A DNA stretch of 64,000 nucleotides from an uncultured Lachnospiraceae bacterium (GTDB lineage: Bacteria > Bacillota > Clostridia > Lachnospirales > Lachnospiraceae). The translations under genes and the position numbers were made by a program. Under the pieces are notes generated by a model. It ran no database searches and was not told the DNA's origin. It saw nothing but the letters and a program-made list of their open reading frames with translations. Of the stretch, positions 41,975 to 50,539 are shown one piece after another. The stretch spans positions 1 through 64,000 of the forward strand of contig CAJUPT010000002.1 of assembly GCA_910588405.1 (NCBI GenBank), written 5' to 3'. Within the stretch, counting starts at the first letter, position 1; each line of letters begins with the position of its first letter.

Positions 41975-43651
41975 CTACATATGCTCCACTGTCTCCATGC
42001 CGATAATGCCAAAGGCATTCTCCAGCACCTGTCTCACACTTAAAATCAGCTTGATCCTGGCATTTTTCAGCTGCGTGTCCTCTGCGTTCATCACGCTGCA
42101 CTCCCGGTAAAATACGGAGAATTTTTTGGCCAGGTCAAAAATATAGTGGGTGATCACATGGGGGCTGAATTCCCTTGCCGCCTTCTGAATCACATCCGGG
42201 AATGCGTACAGCTGGGTGATCAGGTCATTTTCCGCCTCAAGGCTCAGCAGCGAATAATCGACAGTTCCGCTCAGGTCGGCGGTGTCTGCGCCGCATTTTT
42301 TCAGGATAGAGTTAATCCGCACATAGGAATACAGGATGTAAGGGCCGGTATCCCCGTCAAAGCTCAGCGCCTTATCCCAGTCGAAAATAACGTTCCGCTC
42401 GTTGGAAGTTTTCTCCATGGAGTATTTTACCGCGCCGTAGGCAATCCGTTTCGCCCGCTCCGGATCAGACTGCTCGCCCCGCTCCATAATGCCCTCGTCC
42501 GCCTTATTCACAGCCTCCCGCATAAAGTCTTCCAGCAGCACGACCGTGCCCTGACGGGTAGACATTTTGCCGTCCACCAGCATGACGAAGGAATAATGCA
42601 CCACTTCCGGCGGGCGGTGGCCCAGCTCCGTGACAATGGCCGCGATCTGCTTAAAGTACAGCTCCTGGTCCTGCCCCAGAATGATGATGTTCTTATCCGC
42701 ATTATGATTACATTTCCAGATCGTATAGGCGATATCCCGCAGAGGATACAGGGAAGTCTTGTCCGCCCGGGTAATCACCAGCGGGGATAATCCATACTTT
42801 TCCAGATTTACCACATACCTTCCCAGATCATCCTCAAACACCAGTCCTTTGTCCAGAAGCTGCCGGATAATATCCTCCAGGGAATTATCAAACAGGAACT
42901 GAGACTCATAGTCAAAGCAGTCGTAGAAAATACCCAGCTCGTTGAAAATCGCAGTCTGTCCTTTGATACAGACATCCACGATCTGTCTGAAGCGCTTTCT
43001 GACAGCTTCGTCCCCGTTCTCCAGCTGATACAGCAGATCGAACACCTGCTTTTCCAGCTCGGGATCTTCCTTTACCCGGTTGTTGATATCCACATAAAGG
43101 CTGAGAAGATCTTCAAACTTCACTTCCTCCCGTTCCCCGGCGCCCAGCACCAGCATGGAAATCTGCTTGCCGATATCGTTGACAAAATAGTGGACCTTTA
43201 CGTCATATCCTTCAAATTTTAAGAGTCTTCCGACGAAGTCTCCCACAATAGCGTTCCGGGCCCGTCCGATATGGGGCGACGCATTGGGATTGATACTGGT
43301 ATGTTCCAGAAGACAGGCCCTTCCCTCGCCGATCCCGGAGGACCCGTACCGGTCCTTTTTTTCACTGATTTCACCGATTACATAACCATTGAAATGGGCC
43401 TGATCCACAAAGAAGTTCAGGTAAGGACCCACATTTTCACATTTGGAAAAGCAGTCGGGCAGGGTGATTTTTTCCGCCAGCTCGGCAGCAATAGCCGCCG
43501 GGGCTTTCCGCAGTTTTTTCGCCAGCGGAAAACAGGGAAAGGCAAAATCCCCGTGCTCCTTGCTGTCGCTTTTTACAAGTAAGGCTTTGATTTCTTCTTT
43601 ATCGCAGGGAACATGCTGCGCCAGTAATTCTCCTATTTGATCAATATACAT
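41975..43651 (-). CDS. argS: Arginyl-tRNA synthetase
   Basis: A 558-residue class I synthetase charging tRNA-Arg. The HIGH equivalent is in NPNASPHIGRARN and the KMSKS equivalent reads KMSTRQG; the N-terminal Add-1 domain and C-terminal DALR anticodon-binding domain (ending ...VRQVLENAFGIIGM) are present. The start has a GAGGT site. It precedes a HAD phosphatase and a GH3 lipoprotein with tight spacing, forming a probable three-gene operon. Confidence 0.97.
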   Translation of the reverse strand: MYIDQIGELLAQHVPCDKEEIKALLVKSDSKEHGDFAFPCFPLAKKLRKAPAAIAAELAEKITLPDCFSKCENVGPYLNFFVDQAHFNGYVIGEISEKKDRYGSSGIGEGRACLLEHTSINPNASPHIGRARNAIVGDFVGRLLKFEGYDVKVHYFVNDIGKQISMLVLGAGEREEVKFEDLLSLYVDINNRVKEDPELEKQVFDLLYQLENGDEAVRKRFRQIVDVCIKGQTAIFNELGIFYDCFDYESQFLFDNSLEDIIRQLLDKGLVFEDDLGRYVVNLEKYGLSPLVITRADKTSLYPLRDIAYTIWKCNHNADKNIIILGQDQELYFKQIAAIVTELGHRPPEVVHYSFVMLVDGKMSTRQGTVVLLEDFMREAVNKADEGIMERGEQSDPERAKRIAYGAVKYSMEKTSNERNVIFDWDKALSFDGDTGPYILYSYVRINSILKKCGADTADLSGTVDYSLLSLEAENDLITQLYAFPDVIQKAAREFSPHVITHYIFDLAKKFSVFYRECSVMNAEDTQLKNARIKLILSVRQVLENAFGIIGMETVEHM

Positions 43652-43702
43652 TTTTTACCTCGTTCCGGTTATTATTTTTGTAAAAACAGTTTGCGAATCC
43701 TG

Positions 43703-43741
43703 TAAAAAGACTCCCCACATCAAAAGATATGGGGAGTTTCT
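43703..43741 (-). terminator. Terminator of the rpsF-ssb-rpsR operon
   Basis: ACTCCCC faces GGGGAGT; on the minus strand CTTTTTAC follows the stem. It sits ten bases after rpsR and 50 bases before argS. Confidence 0.75.
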
Positions 43742-43750
43742 TTACCGTAA

Positions 43751-44014
43751 TTAATCCATCGTATAAGGCATCAGCGCAACGTGTCTTGCGCGCTTGATCG
43801 CAACGGTCAGCGCTCTCTGGTGCTTCGCGCAGTTGCCTGTGATTCTTCTGGGAAGAATCTTGCCTCTCTCGGAAACGTATCTTTTCAGCTTCGCTACATC
43901 CTTGTAGTCGATCTCTCCGTTTTTCTCACCGCAGAATACGCAGACTTTTTTTCTTCTGCGTCCGCCTCTTCTCTTCATAGGTCCGTCTGCTCTGTCGCCT
44001 CTATTATATGCCAT
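43751..44014 (-). CDS. rpsR: 30S ribosomal protein S18
   Basis: An 87-residue ribosomal protein with the conserved core IDYKDVAKLKRYVSERGKILPRR and TGNCAKHQRALTVAIKRARHVALMPY. The N-terminus has the cysteine pair VCVFCGEK, as in zinc-type S18. The AGGAGGT site is strong. It is the third gene after rpsF and ssb, but separated from ssb by a 101-bp tandem repeat. Confidence 0.97.
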   Translation of the reverse strand: MAYNRGDRADGPMKRRGGRRRKKVCVFCGEKNGEIDYKDVAKLKRYVSERGKILPRRITGNCAKHQRALTVAIKRARHVALMPYTMD

Positions 44015-44032
44015 GGCTCTTTACCTCCTAAT

Positions 44033-44234
44033 TTAGTTCCGCTACAGTCCTTCTGAGCCCCCTGGTTCTGGAAGAATTTCCGGCCGCAAGCGTCCATAAA
44101 TCCTTCCGGGGCTCATACGGACTTCCGCTGATTTTAGTTCCGCTACAGTCCTTCTGAGCCCCCTGGTTCTGGAAGAATTTCCGGCCGCAAGCGTCCATAA
44201 ATCCTTCCGGGGCTCATACGGACTTCCGCTGATT
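44033..44234. repeat. Tandem pair of 101-bp hairpin repeats (family B) inside the rpsF-ssb-rpsR operon
   Basis: Two nearly identical 101-base units follow each other directly. Each has GTCC...TGAGCCCC facing GGGGCTCA...GGAC, and GGAAGAATTT facing AAATCCTTCC, so each could fold as a long hairpin in the mRNA. Related sequence occurs at 1-95 and as fragments at 48511-48533, 50467-50481 and 53781-53810. The pair fills the whole space between ssb and rpsR. Confidence 0.9.
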
Positions 44235-44244
44235 CTAATTACTT

Positions 44245-44751
44245 TTAATTAAACGGCAGTCCTTCGTCGTCGACGCCGTCCGGGATATTCATAAATCCGT
44301 CGCCGATTGCGCTGCCCGGATCGGGCTTCGGCATGCTGGGAAGGGGTTGTCCGAAATCCGCGTTTCCTCTGTCCATGGACGGCGCGCCGAATCCCGCGCC
44401 TGCGCCGCCAGCCTGAGAGGACGCTTTGCTCTCGGCAAATTCCTGATCCTCCACGATGACGTCCGTTGTATAAACCTTCTGCCCTTCTCTGTTCGTATAG
44501 CTTCCGGTCTGAATCCTTCCGCTGACAGCGATGCGGGTTCCCTGTCTGAGATACTTCTCAGCGAATTCCGCCGCTCTGTCAAATGCCACACAGCTGATAA
44601 AATCCGCAGTCTGTTCACCTGGATTCCCGGTCCTGCGCATTCTTCTGTCAACCGCCAGCGTATACCGGGCGATGGCCATCTGACGCTCGCCCTGTGAGTA
44701 ACTGATATAAGGATCTCTCGTAAGTCTTCCCATCAAAACAACTTTATTCAT
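44245..44751 (-). CDS. ssb: Single-stranded DNA-binding protein
   Basis: A 168-residue SSB with an N-terminal OB fold (MNKVVLMGRLTRDPYISYS..., about 1-110), a glycine- and proline-rich linker, and the acidic C-terminal tip DDEGLPF that binds repair and replication partners. An extra Asn follows the usual terminal Phe. It lies between rpsF and rpsR, the standard Firmicute order. Confidence 0.96.
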   Translation of the reverse strand: MNKVVLMGRLTRDPYISYSQGERQMAIARYTLAVDRRMRRTGNPGEQTADFISCVAFDRAAEFAEKYLRQGTRIAVSGRIQTGSYTNREGQKVYTTDVIVEDQEFAESKASSQAGGAGAGFGAPSMDRGNADFGQPLPSMPKPDPGSAIGDGFMNIPDGVDDEGLPFN

Positions 44752-44783
44752 TTATACACCTGCATCTTTCCGTTAATAGGGAA

Positions 44784-45071
44784 TTATGCTTCCTGCTTTA
44801 CGCACAGATATCTGATTACAGGCTCCATGATGCGGATATGGCTCTCCACTTCATTGGGGCATACGCTGTCAGACTCAAACTGAATAAAATAATAGAATGC
44901 TTCTCTCATTTTCTGGATCTCGTAGGCAAGTCTCTTCTTACCCCACTCGTCCACATTGGTCACGGTTCCGTTGTAACGGGTAATGTAACCCTGGATCTTC
45001 TCGATGGCTGCCGCGCGTTCTTCATCTTCCAGTTTTGCGCTTAAAACAACAGCTAATTCATACTTGTTCAT
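44784..45071 (-). CDS. rpsF: 30S ribosomal protein S6
   Basis: A 95-residue ribosomal protein; MNKYELAVVLSAKLEDEER and the WGKKRLAYEIQKMREAFYYFIQFES block are diagnostic. An AAGGAGGT site precedes the ATG. It opens the rpsF-ssb-rpsR operon behind the promoter at 45147-45175. In other Firmicutes this leader is bound by the S6-S18 complex; a small CTCCC-GGGAG hairpin is present just upstream, but I cannot confirm the motif. Confidence 0.97.
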   Translation of the reverse strand: MNKYELAVVLSAKLEDEERAAAIEKIQGYITRYNGTVTNVDEWGKKRLAYEIQKMREAFYYFIQFESDSVCPNEVESHIRIMEPVIRYLCVKQEA

Positions 45072-45146
45072 GCTTCTTGTACCTCCTTATGGTCTCTGGC
45101 CCCCTGCCTCCCAGGGAGCAAGGAAAATAATATATCACGAATTGCC

Positions 45147-45175
45147 ATTATAGCATAGAAAAATAAGGAAATCAA
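45147..45175 (-). promoter_or_regulatory. Sigma-A promoter of rpsF-ssb-rpsR
   Basis: On the minus strand TTGATT is followed after 17 bases by TATAAT, about 75 bases before rpsF. Confidence 0.85.
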
Positions 45176-45263
45176 GAAAAAATGCAATATTTACGAGAAT
45201 TTTTTAGGAACTTTTGTTACTGTTCAAGCGCCGCTATTCTGCGAAGTGTTTCAGATATGCCCT

Positions 45264-45304
45264 GAGAAAGCCGCCCTGAGAAAATGAAAATTCTCTAAGG
45301 CGGC
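45264..45304 (-). terminator. Terminator of the Xaa-Pro peptidase gene
   Basis: On the minus strand GCCGCC-TT-AGAGAA faces TTCTC-AG-GGCGGC, followed by TTTCTC. It lies 30 bases past the stop. Confidence 0.55.
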
Positions 45305-45334
45305 CGCTATGCATTTTTTCAATTTCTCCCATGT

Positions 45335-46444
45335 TCAGACATCTTCCCGCCGGAAGCATGTCAGTTCCTTCGGATAGCTGTGAAGCACCTCCGCTCCCAC
45401 CTCCGTCATCAGCACCAGATCCTCGATCCGCACACCGAACCGGCCCGGCAGATAAATACCCGGCTCCACGGAAAAGGCCATGCCTGGTTCCAAAATGGCT
45501 TTCTCACCCTCTGCCGCATTTGGGCTTTCATGGACATCAATACCCACGCCATGACCAGTCCGATGAATGAAATACTGCCCATATCCCGCATCGCAGATCA
45601 CCTTCCTGGCCGCACGGTCAATCTCCTCCATCGGACGGCCCAGTATGGCTGCTGCCTCTCCTGCCTCATTCGCTCGGCGAACGATGTCATAGACCTTCTC
45701 AAATTCCGCATCCGGCTGTCCGAACCAGAAGGTACGGGTCATATCCGTGTAATAATGTTTCCAGGTGCCCCCGAAATCCACCAGAAGACAGCTGTTCTCC
45801 TGGATAATACCCTGGCGTGACACATAATGGGGATCGGCCGCATTGGCCCCGGCACAGACGCAGGCATCCGGCACATCCAGTCCCAGACAGGTCATCTCAT
45901 AGCTCAGCCGGGCGAAAAATTCCGCTTCCGTCTTCCCGATCCACCGACCGCCCCGCTCCATCACCCGGCGAAGGGCTTCGTCGCCCAGACGGCTGGCCTT
46001 TCGCAGCCGTTCCCGTTCCTTCTCATCCTTATGGATACGCAGCCGGTCCAGAATCTCCGAAGCCGGCTCAAATCCGGCTCCTGGAAGCAGCTTTTGCAAA
46101 GGCAGTAAAAACTGTGCCTGGGTAGAGCGCTCCACTGCCGTCCGGTTCCATCGATACCCCAGTACCTCTAGCTGCCGACACAAAACCGGATAAGGGTCCT
46201 CGCCGTCCTGCCAGAACACGCATTCTCCGTCGAACAGCTCTGCCGCTTCCAGCTGATACAGGCTGTTCGCCAGCAGAAATGGCTTTTTCCCCGGCGCCAG
46301 CGCCAGCACGAACAGACGCTCATCCGCAATTGGACTGTCCCCCAGCGCATATTTCATGCCCGCCGACGGCATCAGCAGAAGCAAATCTATCTGCTGCCGC
46401 TCCATCATCTCCAAAATCCGCCTGATCCGTTCATTCTCCATCAT
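45335..46444 (-). CDS. M24 family Xaa-Pro aminopeptidase-like protein
   Basis: A 369-residue dinuclear metallopeptidase. The N-terminal creatinase-like domain (about 1-130) precedes the pita-bread fold with all five metal ligands: Asp in LVDFGG, Asp in YTDMTR, His in HRTGHGVG, Glu in SVEPGIY and Glu in RIEDL. Such enzymes remove the first residue before proline. It ends a run of minus-strand peptide transport and degradation genes, which supports a role in using imported peptides. The start is ATG at 46444 or the next codon. Confidence 0.92.
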   Translation of the reverse strand: MMENERIRRILEMMERQQIDLLLLMPSAGMKYALGDSPIADERLFVLALAPGKKPFLLANSLYQLEAAELFDGECVFWQDGEDPYPVLCRQLEVLGYRWNRTAVERSTQAQFLLPLQKLLPGAGFEPASEILDRLRIHKDEKERERLRKASRLGDEALRRVMERGGRWIGKTEAEFFARLSYEMTCLGLDVPDACVCAGANAADPHYVSRQGIIQENSCLLVDFGGTWKHYYTDMTRTFWFGQPDAEFEKVYDIVRRANEAGEAAAILGRPMEEIDRAARKVICDAGYGQYFIHRTGHGVGIDVHESPNAAEGEKAILEPGMAFSVEPGIYLPGRFGVRIEDLVLMTEVGAEVLHSYPKELTCFRREDV

Positions 46445-46486
46445 TCTTGTCCTTCCCTCCGATATATCCTTCCGTCTTCCCCACTT

Positions 46487-47488
46487 TTATTTCAATATCC
46501 CTTCCGCATGCTCCAGCGGATAATGGCAGGCTGCCAGATGACCGTCTCCCATATCGCGAAGCTCTGGCTGTTCTGTTCGACATTTTTCCGTGCAGTATTT
46601 ACATCGGGGATGGAAGCGACAGCCTTCTGGCAGTCTGGTGGGGCTGGGCATATCTCCTTCCAGAAGTGGGGCATCGTCCTTTCGCAGCTGCGGGTCAGGA
46701 ATCGGCACCGCAGCCATCAGACCCTCCGTATATGGATGAATGGGACGGCTGAACAGTGTTACCTTATCGGCCATTTCCACGATCTTCCCCAAATACATCA
46801 CCGCTACATGGGTACTGATATGCTGCACGGCCGGCAGTCCGTGGGCGATAAAGATATAAGTCAGCCCAAACTCTTTCTGCAGATCTGCCAGCAGATTTAA
46901 AATTTGAGCCTGAATGGATACGTCCAGCGCGGATACCGGCTCATCGCAGATAATCAGTTTCGGCCGCAGGGCAAGGGCTCTGGCGATACCGATTCTCTGA
47001 CGCTGACCACCGGAAAACTCGTGTGGATAGCGCATGGCATATTCCTGTGGCAGACCTACCGCCTCCATCAGCCGGTAAATCTGTTCCGCCAGCGCTTCCC
47101 CGCCGCACACACGATGGCTGATCAGAGGCTCCCCAATAATATCCCGCACTCGCATACGGGGGTCTAGGGATGAAAACGGGTCCTGAAAAATCATCTGGAT
47201 ATCCCTTCTGAGGGTCCGCAGCTCTTTCTGATTCATAGCGGCCAGATCTTTTCCTTCAAATAATATTTCTCCCTCTGTCGGATTCAAAAGCCGGATAATC
47301 GCATTGCCGCAGGTGGATTTTCCGCAGCCGGATTCTCCTACGATTCCCAGCGTCTCCCCTTCTTTGAGCCGAAAACTGACACCGTCTACCGCTTTCAGCA
47401 TCTTTTTTCGTTTTCCAAAACCATGTCCCACAGGAAAATATACCTTTAATCCGTTTACTTCCAGCAAATAATCACTCACCGATCCCAT
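46487..47488 (-). CDS. Oligopeptide/dipeptide ABC transporter ATPase (DppF/OppF)
   Basis: A 333-residue ATPase with Walker A GESGCGKST, signature FSGGQRQR, Walker B LIICDEPVSALD and the oligopeptide-specific C-terminal extension with CRFHPRCKYCTEKC, a cysteine set known to bind an iron-sulfur cluster in relatives. The H-loop region reads AHGLPAV rather than the usual AHDLAVV. Several starts are possible; ATG at 47488 follows AGGAGGTG. It overlaps dppD and completes the transporter. Confidence 0.93.
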   Translation of the reverse strand: MGSVSDYLLEVNGLKVYFPVGHGFGKRKKMLKAVDGVSFRLKEGETLGIVGESGCGKSTCGNAIIRLLNPTEGEILFEGKDLAAMNQKELRTLRRDIQMIFQDPFSSLDPRMRVRDIIGEPLISHRVCGGEALAEQIYRLMEAVGLPQEYAMRYPHEFSGGQRQRIGIARALALRPKLIICDEPVSALDVSIQAQILNLLADLQKEFGLTYIFIAHGLPAVQHISTHVAVMYLGKIVEMADKVTLFSRPIHPYTEGLMAAVPIPDPQLRKDDAPLLEGDMPSPTRLPEGCRFHPRCKYCTEKCRTEQPELRDMGDGHLAACHYPLEHAEGILK

Positions 47489-48476
47489 CACCTCCTGATA
47501 ATATGCACCGGGTCAGATGCTCCGGATGACCATCTGCCGGCCGGAGTCCGGGGATAGCAGTCTGGCACACGCTCTTGGCATAAGGACATCTGGGCGCGAA
47601 TCGACAGCCTTCCGGCATATTGTTTAAAGTGGGCACCACGCCGTCTATGGTTTCCAGACGGTCTGACAGCTCATGAACCTTCACGGTGCTGCTTAACAGA
47701 CCCTTCGTATATGGATGAGAGGGCGCATGGAACAGCGTCATCACATCCGCCACCTCCACCGCCTGCCCCGCATACATTACCATCACCCGATCTGCCATCT
47801 CCGCAATCACGCCCAGATCGTGGGTAATAAACATGATGGCTGTCTCCGATTCCTTTTGCAGCTTTTTCATCAGACTTAAAATCTGCGCCTGTATGGTTAC
47901 ATCCAGAGCCGTGGTGGGCTCGTCTGCAATCAGCAGCGCCGGATTGCAGGCCAGGGCAATGGCAATCATAACCCTCTGGCGCATACCACCGGACAAAAAT
48001 GCAGGGTAATTGCGGTAAGTGCTCTCAGGATCTGGGATACCGGTCTTTCTCAGCATTTCAATACATCGCTGCCTGCATTCCGTTTTGGAAATGCCGGGCG
48101 TATGGGTTTTCACCTGCTCGTACAGCTGATTTCCCACGGTCAGCAGAGGATTCAGAGAAGTCAGGGGCTCCTGGAAAATCATAGCCATCTTGCCGCCCCG
48201 CAGTCTTCTACGTTCCTCTTTGCTGATTTGTGAGATATCCTGCCCCTCAAACAGAATCTCATCTGCCTGATAGCCGCCAGGCGCCTCCAAAAGCCCCATC
48301 ACCGCCAGCGATGTCACGCTTTTGCCGCAGCCGGATTCCCCTACGATCCCCAGAACCTCTCCTTTATTCACATGAAAATCCAGCCCTTTTACCGCATCCA
48401 GACGGCTGAAACGGGTTTTAAAATATACATTCAGGTTCTTAACGTCCAATACTGGTTCCTGTCTTAACTGTTTCAA
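47472..48476 (-). CDS. Oligopeptide/dipeptide ABC transporter ATPase (DppD/OppD)
   Basis: The partner ATPase, about 334 residues from a TTG start at 48476 that has an AGGAGG site; the frame stays open to 48536 through a fragment of repeat family B, and that extension is unlikely to be translated. Walker A GESGCGKSV, signature LSGGMRQR, Walker B LLIADEPTTALD and H-loop ITHDLGV are intact, with the C-terminal cysteine extension GCRFAPRCPYAKSVC. It overlaps dppF by about 17 bases. Confidence 0.93.
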   Translation of the reverse strand: MKQLRQEPVLDVKNLNVYFKTRFSRLDAVKGLDFHVNKGEVLGIVGESGCGKSVTSLAVMGLLEAPGGYQADEILFEGQDISQISKEERRRLRGGKMAMIFQEPLTSLNPLLTVGNQLYEQVKTHTPGISKTECRQRCIEMLRKTGIPDPESTYRNYPAFLSGGMRQRVMIAIALACNPALLIADEPTTALDVTIQAQILSLMKKLQKESETAIMFITHDLGVIAEMADRVMVMYAGQAVEVADVMTLFHAPSHPYTKGLLSSTVKVHELSDRLETIDGVVPTLNNMPEGCRFAPRCPYAKSVCQTAIPGLRPADGHPEHLTRCILSGGDGIGE

Positions 48477-48510
48477 TATTACCGCCTCCTGATCTGAGTT
48501 CCGCCTCCTA

Positions 48511-48533
48511 ATTTGAGTTCCGCTGCAGTCCTC
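48511..48533. repeat. Fragment of repeat family B before dppD
   Basis: ATTTGAGTTCCGCTGCAGTCC matches the beginning of the 101-bp unit at 44033. A second TGAGTTCCGC lies at 48496-48505. Confidence 0.5.
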
Positions 48534-48551
48534 CACATAATAATACTAAAT

Positions 48552-49430
48552 TCACCTGATCCCCTGATTTCTGGGATCTAGCACGTCTCTCAGCCAGTTT
48601 CCCAGGAACATAATGCCCATCACCGTAACGGTAATGGCCACGCCGGGGAAAGTGCAAACCCACCAGTTTGTGGCCAGATAGTTCCGCCCGTCCGCCAGCA
48701 TCACGCCCCAGGACACTGTAGGCGGTTGGATTCCCAGCCCCAGAAAGCTCATGGTTGCCTCAATAATAATGGAGCTGGCTACTGAAATCGTGGATACCAC
48801 GATAAACTGCGCCGCTACATTGGGCAGCACATGCCGCAGAATAATTTCCCAGTCGGCAGCGCCGATAGTCCGGCTGGCTTTGATATATTCCTTCTCCTTA
48901 ATGGTCAGCACTTCGCTCCGTATCATTCTGGCATAAGTCACCCAGTTCGTAACGCCGATCACCATAATTAGCGTAAACACGCTTGGACCCATCACAAACA
49001 GCACCACCATCGCCAGCAGGATGCGGGGAATCGCATGAAAGGCATCAGCGATACGCATAATCAGACTATCCACCCATCCGCCATAATAACCGGACAGCAA
49101 CCCCAGCACCGTCCCGATCGCGCCCGCCACTGCCACCGAGCAGACCCCTACCACGAGAGAGATGCGGGCGCCGTACAGACATCGGGTCAGCACATCCCTT
49201 CCCAGACTGTCCGTACCCAGTAGATGGGCCATCGTTCCATCTTCACACCAGGCTGGGGGCATCAGCTTATCCAACAGATTCTGCTTCGCCGAATCGTAAG
49301 GCGACAGCTGACCGGCAAACAGGGAAGCCAAAATCACCAACAGCAGCGTTATGAAACCGACAGCTCCCACCGGACTGCCAAACAGCAGGCGCATCCAGTG
49401 CAGAATGCCTTTTTTCTCCTTATTTTCCAT
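48552..49430 (-). CDS. Dipeptide ABC transporter permease (DppC family)
   Basis: A 292-residue permease with about six membrane spans, the N-terminal OppC-type segment (LLLVILASLFAGQLSPYD) and the periplasmic block HLLGTDSLGRDVLTRCLYGAR. The EAA loop reads YIKASRTIGAADWEIILRHVLPN. A GGGAGGG site precedes the ATG. It is 16 bases from dppB. Confidence 0.95.
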   Translation of the reverse strand: MENKEKKGILHWMRLLFGSPVGAVGFITLLLVILASLFAGQLSPYDSAKQNLLDKLMPPAWCEDGTMAHLLGTDSLGRDVLTRCLYGARISLVVGVCSVAVAGAIGTVLGLLSGYYGGWVDSLIMRIADAFHAIPRILLAMVVLFVMGPSVFTLIMVIGVTNWVTYARMIRSEVLTIKEKEYIKASRTIGAADWEIILRHVLPNVAAQFIVVSTISVASSIIIEATMSFLGLGIQPPTVSWGVMLADGRNYLATNWWVCTFPGVAITVTVMGIMFLGNWLRDVLDPRNQGIR

Positions 49431-49445
49431 ATCTGCCCTCCCCGT

Positions 49446-50360
49446 TTAATACCGAATGCGCGGGTCAATCAGCGCATATATAATGTCCGCCGCCAGATTG
49501 GCCACAATCGTAATCAGCGAGATGAATACCACACAAGCCTGAACCACACACATATCCTTCCCGTTGATACATTGCACCATCAGCTGGCCTAAACCCGGCC
49601 AGGAGAACACAGTCTCTGTAATCAGGGAACCACCGATCAGTCCCGGAACCTGCAGGGCCATAATCGTAACCACCGGAATCAGCGCATTTTTAAAGGCATG
49701 CTTATAGATCACCAGCCGTTCTTTTAAACCCTTGCTTCTGGCTGTGCGGATATAATCCTCATGCATAATCTCCAGCATACTGGAACGAACCAGCGGAATT
49801 ACCTGAGCCGATGTGACGATGGACAATGTGGCCACAGGCATAACCAAGTTTTTCCAGGTTCCCGGTCCGGATACCGGCAGCCATTTTAAATTCACGCCAA
49901 ACAACAGAATCAACATAATGCCGATCCAGAAACTAGGCATGGCCTGTCCCACCACCGACAGACTGCTGAACAAAATGTCAAAAGCCGTATCTTTGGCTCT
50001 TGCGCATATAACGCCAAGTACAATGCCCAAAATGGTGGATACCACCAGGGAGATACTGGCAAGCTGCAAAGTGGCAGGCAGCTTTTCCAGCACCACCTCC
50101 GTCGCCTCCTGGCCATAGCGCAGGCTGGTGCCAAAACGTCCGTGAGCCACGTCATTTAAAAATATACCGTACTGCTCCAACAGCGGTTTATCCAGTCCCA
50201 GAGCAGTCCGCATTTCTGCCCGGTCCGCCGGCGTCGCCTCCGGGGGCAGCATGGTATTTACCGGATCGCCGGACAGCCGCACCAGGAAAAAGACGATAAA
50301 AGAAATGATAAACAGCACCGGTATAATCTGCAGAATTCTTTTCCCTATATATCTCCCCAC
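49446..50360 (-). CDS. Dipeptide ABC transporter permease (DppB family)
   Basis: A 304-residue permease of six spans; the N-terminal YIGKRILQIIPVLFIISFIVFFLVRL segment and the EAA loop EDYIRTARSKGLKERLVIYKHAFKNAL identify the DppB side. Translation starts with GTG behind an AAAGGGGTGA site. It follows the binding-protein gene after a 180-base gap containing a stem-loop. Confidence 0.95.
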   Translation of the reverse strand: MGRYIGKRILQIIPVLFIISFIVFFLVRLSGDPVNTMLPPEATPADRAEMRTALGLDKPLLEQYGIFLNDVAHGRFGTSLRYGQEATEVVLEKLPATLQLASISLVVSTILGIVLGVICARAKDTAFDILFSSLSVVGQAMPSFWIGIMLILLFGVNLKWLPVSGPGTWKNLVMPVATLSIVTSAQVIPLVRSSMLEIMHEDYIRTARSKGLKERLVIYKHAFKNALIPVVTIMALQVPGLIGGSLITETVFSWPGLGQLMVQCINGKDMCVVQACVVFISLITIVANLAADIIYALIDPRIRY

Positions 50361-50495
50361 GGGATCACCCCTTTCACATTTATGTACTCCCAGACTTTCA
50401 CGAAATCAACCCGATAGATGCGGTAGTACATATTTCACAGCATTCCGCCCGGTAAAAAACGCCCGAACGGTCCGTTGCTGTCAGGATCGGAAACA

Positions 50496-50520
50496 GGGAA
50501 GGCCCAAAACAGGCCTCCCC
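50496..50520 (-). terminator. Intercistronic stem-loop between dppA and dppB
   Basis: On the minus strand GGGGAGGCC and GGCCTTCCC pair (with G-U and A-U pairs) and are followed by TGTTTCC. The weak T run suggests partial termination, keeping binding protein in excess. Confidence 0.5.
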
Positions 50521-50539
50521 GCTTTTTGTTTCAGTATCC

